The notes beneath the pieces were generated by a model. That model did no database searches and had not been told where the DNA came from. It was given only the letters and a program-made list of their open reading frames with translations. From the NCBI RefSeq assembly GCF_000833605.1, contig NZ_JXTG01000002.1:1-64000 (forward strand): a stretch of DNA of 64,000 bases. Reading direction: 5' to 3'. The position numbers and the translations under genes are program-made. This document shows, one piece after another, positions 56,457-64,000 of this stretch (positions are counted from its first letter, which is position 1; each line of letters begins with the position of its first letter). Source of the stretch: Anoxybacillus ayderensis (lineage in GTDB: Bacteria > Bacillota > Bacilli > Bacillales > Anoxybacillaceae).

Positions 56457-58175
56457 ATGGCAGCGAATATGAAAGTGAAAGAAAGAGTAGCAAAAAAGCA
56501 AACGTTATGTGGGGCGCTCATGTTAATTGAAGCGCTCAAAGCAGAAAACGTGAAAGTGATTTTCGGGTATCCGGGAGGTGCTGTGTTACCGATTTACGAC
56601 AAGCTTTATGAATCAGGCGTATTCCACGTGCTAACACGTCACGAACAAGGCGCCATTCATGCAGCGGAAGGATATGCTCGCATTTCAGGAAAACCTGGTG
56701 TCGTCATCGCTACATCTGGACCGGGTGCGACAAATATCGTGACAGGTTTAACAGATGCAATGATGGATTCCATTCCGCTCGTCGTCTTTACAGGGCAAGT
56801 GGCATCAAATGTCATCGGTTCAGATGCCTTCCAAGAAGCGGATGTGTTAGGAATTACAATGCCTATTACAAAACATAGTTACCAAGTACGCGACATACAC
56901 GAGCTGCCAAAAATCATTAAAGAAGCGTTTCATATTGCAACAACGGGGCGCCCAGGTCCTGTATTAATCGATATTCCAAAAGATATGGCCGTTGCTGAAG
57001 CGGAGTTTGATTACGAACAAGACGTACAGTTGCCGGGTTATCAGCCGACAACAAAACCGAACCATTTGCAAATTCGCAAGCTTGTTGAAGCCGTTAGCCA
57101 AGCAAAACGCCCGGTCATTTTAGCTGGAGCAGGTGTTCTCCATGCGAACGCCCATGAACAGTTAAAACAATATGCCGAACAACAAAATATTCCTGTGATT
57201 CATACGCTTTTAGGACTTGGTGGATTTCCTGCCGACCATCCGCTATTTCTCGGAATGGCAGGAATGCACGGAACGTACACAGCAAATATGGCATTGTATG
57301 AGTGTGATTTGCTCATTAATGTCGGCGCAAGATTCGATGATCGGGTGACTGGAAATTTAGCGCATTTTGCACCAAAAGCAACGGTCGCTCACATCGATAT
57401 CGATCCAGCAGAGATTGGAAAAAATGTGCCAACAAAAATTCCGATCGTTGGGGATGCGAAAGAAGCACTCATTCAATTAATTGAACAAAACGGAAAGCGA
57501 CCAGATGTATCAGAGTGGCTGAACAAGTTAAACGAATGGAAACGCGAATATCCGCTCATGTACAAACGCGAACCAGGCGTACTCAAACCGCAGCGGCTCA
57601 TTGAAATGATTCACGAATATACAAACGGTGAAGCGGTTGTGACGACAGATGTCGGTCAACATCAAATGTGGGTCGCCCAATATTATAAATTTAAACAGCC
57701 ACATCGTTGGGTTACATCCGGTGGGCTTGGAACGATGGGATTCGGCTTGCCAGCGGCAATTGGCGCTCAATTGGCACAACCAGAAGCGACGGTTGTAGCG
57801 ATCGTTGGTGACGGTGGGTTTCAAATGACATTACAAGAGCTATCGGTTATTCAAGAGTTGAATTTGCCAATTAAAATTGTCATCGTGAACAATCAAGCGC
57901 TCGGTATGGTGCGTCAATGGCAAGAAATTTTTTACGAAAAAAGATATTCTCATTCACTCATTCCGAATCAACCGGATTTCGTTCGGTTAGCGGAAGCATA
58001 CGGCATGAAAGCGATGCGCGCAACGACGGAAGAAGAAGCAGAATACGTATTGAAAGAAGCATTTGCGACAAATGCACCAGTTTTACTTGATTTTCATGTT
58101 CATCCAGGGGAAAACGTCTATCCGATGGTAGCTCCTGGGAAAGGACTTCATGAGATGGTGGGGGTGAAATGGTGA
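56457..58175 (+). CDS. ilvB: Acetolactate synthase large subunit
   Basis: The catalytic ThDP/FAD enzyme that makes acetolactate or acetohydroxybutyrate, 572 residues. The catalytic Glu is in [14 protein letters not shown], and the ThDP motif begins [10 protein letters not shown] and ends with [14 protein letters not shown]. The ATG at 56457 follows TAGGGGTG; the frame runs back into the T-box without a site. It overlaps its regulatory subunit. Confidence 0.97.
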   Translation: MAANMKVKERVAKKQTLCGALMLIEALKAENVKVIFGYPGGAVLPIYDKLYESGVFHVLTRHEQGAIHAAEGYARISGKPGVVIATSGPGATNIVTGLTDAMMDSIPLVVFTGQVASNVIGSDAFQEADVLGITMPITKHSYQVRDIHELPKIIKEAFHIATTGRPGPVLIDIPKDMAVAEAEFDYEQDVQLPGYQPTTKPNHLQIRKLVEAVSQAKRPVILAGAGVLHANAHEQLKQYAEQQNIPVIHTLLGLGGFPADHPLFLGMAGMHGTYTANMALYECDLLINVGARFDDRVTGNLAHFAPKATVAHIDIDPAEIGKNVPTKIPIVGDAKEALIQLIEQNGKRPDVSEWLNKLNEWKREYPLMYKREPGVLKPQRLIEMIHEYTNGEAVVTTDVGQHQMWVAQYYKFKQPHRWVTSGGLGTMGFGLPAAIGAQLAQPEATVVAIVGDGGFQMTLQELSVIQELNLPIKIVIVNNQALGMVRQWQEIFYEKRYSHSLIPNQPDFVRLAEAYGMKAMRATTEEEAEYVLKEAFATNAPVLLDFHVHPGENVYPMVAPGKGLHEMVGVKW

Positions 58176-58690
58176 AGCGAATTATTACAATGACAGTAAA
58201 CAACCGTCCGGGTGTATTAAATCGCATTACAGGTTTGTTTACGAAGCGACATTACAACATTGAAAGCATTACAGTTGGTCATACGGAAACAGAAGGTGTT
58301 TCACGCATGACGTTTGTCGTCAATGTAGATGATGAGCGCATTGCTGAACAAATTACAAAACAATTAAACAAACAAATTGATGTGTTAAAAGTTGTCGATA
58401 TTACCGATCAAGCGATTATCGTTCGAGAGCTTGCTTTAATTAAAGTAGCGGTTACACCGGCGACGCGTGGCGAAATTTATACATTGATTGAACCGTTTCG
58501 TGCAGCGATTGTCGATGTGGCCCGCGATAGTCTTGTCGTTCAAGTAACAGGTGAGCCAGAAAAAATTGATGCGCTCATCGACTTATTGAAGCCATACGGA
58601 TTAAAGGAAGTTGCAAGAACAGGAACAACAGCGTTTCCGCGCGGTTCACAACGCGCATCATCAACAAATAAATCACTATTCATCATTTAA
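58172..58690 (+). CDS. ilvH: Acetolactate synthase small subunit
   Basis: The regulatory subunit that gives valine feedback inhibition, 172 residues. An N-terminal ACT domain (about 3-75) starts [20 protein letters not shown]; the C-terminal domain contains ALIKVAV and [14 protein letters not shown]. The GTG at 58172 overlaps the ilvB stop; an ATG directly before it at 58169 is also possible. It is often called ilvN. Confidence 0.96.
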   Translation: MKRIITMTVNNRPGVLNRITGLFTKRHYNIESITVGHTETEGVSRMTFVVNVDDERIAEQITKQLNKQIDVLKVVDITDQAIIVRELALIKVAVTPATRGEIYTLIEPFRAAIVDVARDSLVVQVTGEPEKIDALIDLLKPYGLKEVARTGTTAFPRGSQRASSTNKSLFII

Positions 58691-61268
<2,578 letters not shown>

Positions 61269-61284
61269 CGAAGGGGGATGTCTT

Positions 61285-62394
61285 ATGTATCGTATCGCTG
61301 TGTTACCTGGGGATGGCATTGGAAAAGAAGTGACAAAAGGAGCGGTAAAAGTTTTGCAAGCAATTGGTGATCGTTTCGGCCATACGTTTCATTTTTCATA
61401 CGGTTTGATCGGTGGAGAAGCGATCGACCGTGAAGGAACACCGCTTCCAGAACAAACGCTTCAAATGTGCAAACAAAGCGATGCGGTATTGCTTGGTGCT
61501 GTTGGTGGACCGAAATGGGACAGTCATCCGCCGCACGTTCGTCCCGAAAAAGGACTGTTGCAAATTCGGAAAGAAATGAACTTATTTGCAAATATTCGCC
61601 CGGTGACGTTTTATAGCAGCTTATCAGCTTCTTCACCATTAAAATCACATGTGATTGAAGGAGCCGACTTTGTTATCGTTCGGGAGTTAGTCGGAGGCTT
61701 ATATTTCGGAAAACCGAGTGAACGGCGTGTGGAAAAAGGAGAAGAAACGGTTGTTGATACGTTGTTTTATAAACGAGCAGAAATCGAGCGCATCATTACG
61801 TTTGCTTTTACACTTGCACAAAAGCGAAAGAAAAAAGTAACGTCTGTTGATAAAGCGAATGTGTTAGAGTCAAGTCGCATGTGGCGCGAGGTAGCTGAAC
61901 AAGTCGCTAAACGTTTTCCAGACGTTCAACTGGAACATATGCTTGTCGATAATGCCGCTATGCAGCTCGTTCGTTCTCCCAAACAGTTTGACGTCATTGT
62001 AACAGAAAATATGTTTGGCGATATTTTAAGCGATGAAGCATCGATGTTAACAGGATCGCTCGGCATGCTTCCGTCGGCAAGCTTGTCTGTTGACGGACCG
62101 GCATTATACGAACCGATTCACGGTTCGGCTCCAGACATTGCTGGACAAAATAAAGCGAATCCGCTTGCAACGATTTTATCGGCGGCGATGATGCTTCGTT
62201 TATCGTTCGGATTGACAGAAGAGGCCGATGTCATCGAACGAGCTGTTAAGCAGGTGTTGGATGCTGGGTATCGTACTGCAGACATTGCTCAACAAGGTGA
62301 TTGTGTATTATCGACGACAGAAATGGTCGAAAAGGTAAAAGATGCTATTTTAGACGATGTAGCAATTGAACGAATTATGCAAGTGTATGTGTAG
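61285..62394 (+). CDS. leuB: 3-isopropylmalate dehydrogenase
   Basis: The NAD-dependent oxidative decarboxylase of leucine synthesis, 369 residues. It has [16 protein letters not shown] at the N-terminus, VGGPKWDSH, the substrate loop [12 protein letters not shown] and the signature [14 protein letters not shown]. The ATG at 61285 follows AAGGGGGATG. It lies between leuA and leuC as in B. subtilis. Confidence 0.98.
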   Translation: MYRIAVLPGDGIGKEVTKGAVKVLQAIGDRFGHTFHFSYGLIGGEAIDREGTPLPEQTLQMCKQSDAVLLGAVGGPKWDSHPPHVRPEKGLLQIRKEMNLFANIRPVTFYSSLSASSPLKSHVIEGADFVIVRELVGGLYFGKPSERRVEKGEETVVDTLFYKRAEIERIITFAFTLAQKRKKKVTSVDKANVLESSRMWREVAEQVAKRFPDVQLEHMLVDNAAMQLVRSPKQFDVIVTENMFGDILSDEASMLTGSLGMLPSASLSVDGPALYEPIHGSAPDIAGQNKANPLATILSAAMMLRLSFGLTEEADVIERAVKQVLDAGYRTADIAQQGDCVLSTTEMVEKVKDAILDDVAIERIMQVYV

Positions 62395-62405
62395 GAGGGA
62401 TTGAG

Positions 62406-63821
62406 GTGGCGCCAAAGACGATTATTGAAAAAATTTGGGATGAGCACGTTGTATACCGTGAAGATGGAAAACCGGATTTATTATATATTGACTTACATCT
62501 CGTTCATGAAGTGACATCGCCGCAAGCGTTTGAAGGATTGCGTCAAAAAGGAAGAAAAGTGCGCCGCCCAGATTTAACGTTTGCGACGATGGATCATAAC
62601 GTTCCAACAATCAATCGATTCGTCGTTGAAGATGAAGTGGCAAGAAATCAAATGACGGCATTGGAGCGGAACTGTCGTGAGTTCGGCGTTCCGCTTGCCG
62701 ATTTAAACAGTCCAGAACAAGGCATTGTACATGTCATCGGTCCGGAACTTGGATTGACGCAACCGGGAAAAACAATCGTGTGCGGGGATAGTCATACGTC
62801 AACACATGGCGCTTTTGGAGCGTTAGCGTTCGGAATCGGCACGAGTGAAGTCGAACATGTGTTGGCGACGCAAACGTTATGGCAACACCGTCCAAAAACG
62901 ATGCAAGTGAACGTCACAGGCACGTTGGCACCAGGTGTATCAGCAAAAGACGTCATTTTAGCGATTATCGGAAAGTTTGGTGTTGATTTCGGAACGGGGT
63001 ATGTGCTTGAGTTTACGGGTGATGTCATTCGTCGTTTGTCGATGGAAGAGCGGATGACGATTTGTAACATGTCGATTGAAGCAGGCGCGCGCGCAGGGTT
63101 AATTGCTCCGGATGATGTAACGTTTGCATATTTGCGCGGGCGAAAATATGCTCCAAAAGGAGAAGCGTTTGAACAGGCAGTTGAAAAGTGGAAACAGTTA
63201 TGCACAGATGAAGGAGCGGTATATGACCGTGTTATTCATATGGATGGAAGTGAAATCGCTCCAACCGTTACATGGGGGACAACGCCTGCGATGAGTTCTC
63301 CGATTGATGGAACCGTCCCTTATCCAGAAGAGTTCGCGACCGAAACGGAGAGAAAGGCAGTTCAGTTAGCCTTGCAATATATGGGGCTAAAGCCAGGAAC
63401 GAAAATGACGGATATTGCTGTTCAACATGTGTTTATCGGATCGTGTACGAACTCACGCATAAGCGATTTAAGAGAAGCGGCACGAATTGTGAAAGGAAAA
63501 AAAGTTGCACCGGGCGTGAGGGCGCTCGTCGTTCCGGGCTCGCAACAAGTGAAAAAACAAGCGGAAGAAGAAGGAATTGCTCAAATTTTTATTGATGCAG
63601 GTTTTGAATGGCGTGATTCTGGCTGTAGCATGTGCCTTGGCATGAATCCGGATACTGTGCCAGCAGGTGAGCATTGTGCTTCAACGTCAAACCGCAATTT
63701 TGAAGGGCGGCAAGGAAAAGGAGCGCGCACGCATCTCGTTAGTCCAGCGATGGCAGCTGCGGCTGCGATTTACGGACATTTTGTTGATGTGCGCACATTG
63801 TATAAAGAAGCGGTACGATAG
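62406..63821 (+). CDS. leuC: 3-isopropylmalate dehydratase large subunit
   Basis: The [4Fe-4S] subunit of isopropylmalate isomerase, 471 residues of the aconitase family. Cluster cysteines are in [13 protein letters not shown] and [35 protein letters not shown] is the aconitase signature (written here as [12 protein letters not shown]). The GTG follows TAGGAGGG. The small subunit follows 12 bases after. Confidence 0.98.
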   Translation: MAPKTIIEKIWDEHVVYREDGKPDLLYIDLHLVHEVTSPQAFEGLRQKGRKVRRPDLTFATMDHNVPTINRFVVEDEVARNQMTALERNCREFGVPLADLNSPEQGIVHVIGPELGLTQPGKTIVCGDSHTSTHGAFGALAFGIGTSEVEHVLATQTLWQHRPKTMQVNVTGTLAPGVSAKDVILAIIGKFGVDFGTGYVLEFTGDVIRRLSMEERMTICNMSIEAGARAGLIAPDDVTFAYLRGRKYAPKGEAFEQAVEKWKQLCTDEGAVYDRVIHMDGSEIAPTVTWGTTPAMSSPIDGTVPYPEEFATETERKAVQLALQYMGLKPGTKMTDIAVQHVFIGSCTNSRISDLREAARIVKGKKVAPGVRALVVPGSQQVKKQAEEEGIAQIFIDAGFEWRDSGCSMCLGMNPDTVPAGEHCASTSNRNFEGRQGKGARTHLVSPAMAAAAAIYGHFVDVRTLYKEAVR

Positions 63822-63833
63822 GAGGAGAACGCG

Positions 63834-64000
63834 TTGGAACCATTCATTATTCATAAAGGAAAAGTAGCTGGTTTAGATCGTGCCAATGTGGATACGGATC
63901 AAATTATTCCGAAACAATTTTTAAAACGAATTGAGCGCACAGGATTTGGCCAATTTCTTTTTTATGATTGGCGCTATCTTCCAGACGGGACGCCAAACCC
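63834..64000 (+). CDS. leuD: 3-isopropylmalate dehydratase small subunit, 5' part
   Basis: The first 55 codons of the swivel subunit of isopropylmalate isomerase, cut by the window end. It starts with a TTG after AGGAGGAG and reads [14 protein letters not shown], with the family motif [16 protein letters not shown] and later [10 protein letters not shown]. It forms the active enzyme with LeuC. Confidence 0.95.
   Translation, partial: MEPFIIHKGKVAGLDRANVDTDQIIPKQFLKRIERTGFGQFLFYDWRYLPDGTPN

Overview
The window is chromosomal DNA of a moderately thermophilic, spore-forming Bacillaceae bacterium, most like Anoxybacillus or Geobacillus. This rests on gene content (sspI, gerE, gerM, Fur- and T-box-controlled operons), on strong Shine-Dalgarno sites with frequent GTG/TTG starts, and on gene order from pheST to leuD that follows the Bacillus subtilis map. 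The genus is an inference; no rRNA gene is present.

Region 1 (1-14.7 kb) is accessory. After the C-terminal end of an S-layer-homology protein comes a catabolic island for glucuronoxylan: alpha-glucuronidase (aguA), GH39 beta-xylosidase (xynB), kdgK, kdgA, a wrecked GntR regulator, uxaC, uxuA, uxuB, a Nif3-like gene, acetyl-xylan esterase axe2, and xylA-xylB. The enzymes trim xylo-oligosaccharides, send glucuronate to KDG and on to pyruvate and glyceraldehyde-3-phosphate, and send xylose to xylulose-5-phosphate. No transporter, endoxylanase or intact regulator is visible. Base composition switches abruptly inside aguA and xynB, as expected of mosaic recombination.

Region 2 (14.7-35.7 kb) is mostly core: sspI, msrA, a SpoU methyltransferase, T-box-pheST, a MarR-MMPL exporter pair, zapA-cvpA-polX-mutS2-yshE, lcfA-fadR-fadB-etfBA and trxA. 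Two small accessory patches interrupt it. One has three 21-bp-spaced palindromes before a 59-residue membrane protein (20.2-20.6 kb). The other is an IS200/IS605-type right-end/omegaRNA-like remnant just before zapA (24.5-24.65 kb).

Region 3 (35.7-44.3 kb) joins two Fur-box transcription units (a lipoprotein; a membrane-anchored protein plus FTR1 iron permease) with an envelope operon (sugar epimerase, flippase-like membrane protein, membrane phosphodiesterase, family 2 glycosyltransferase) and a separate polytopic GT-C-like protein.

Region 4 (44.3-64 kb) is core: uvrC, yslB (reverse strand), sdhCAB, ysmA, gerE, racE, gerM, rph, rdgB, ysnB, tRNA-Arg(TCT), ilvE, then a leucine T-box and ilvBHC-leuABCD, with leuD cut by the window edge.
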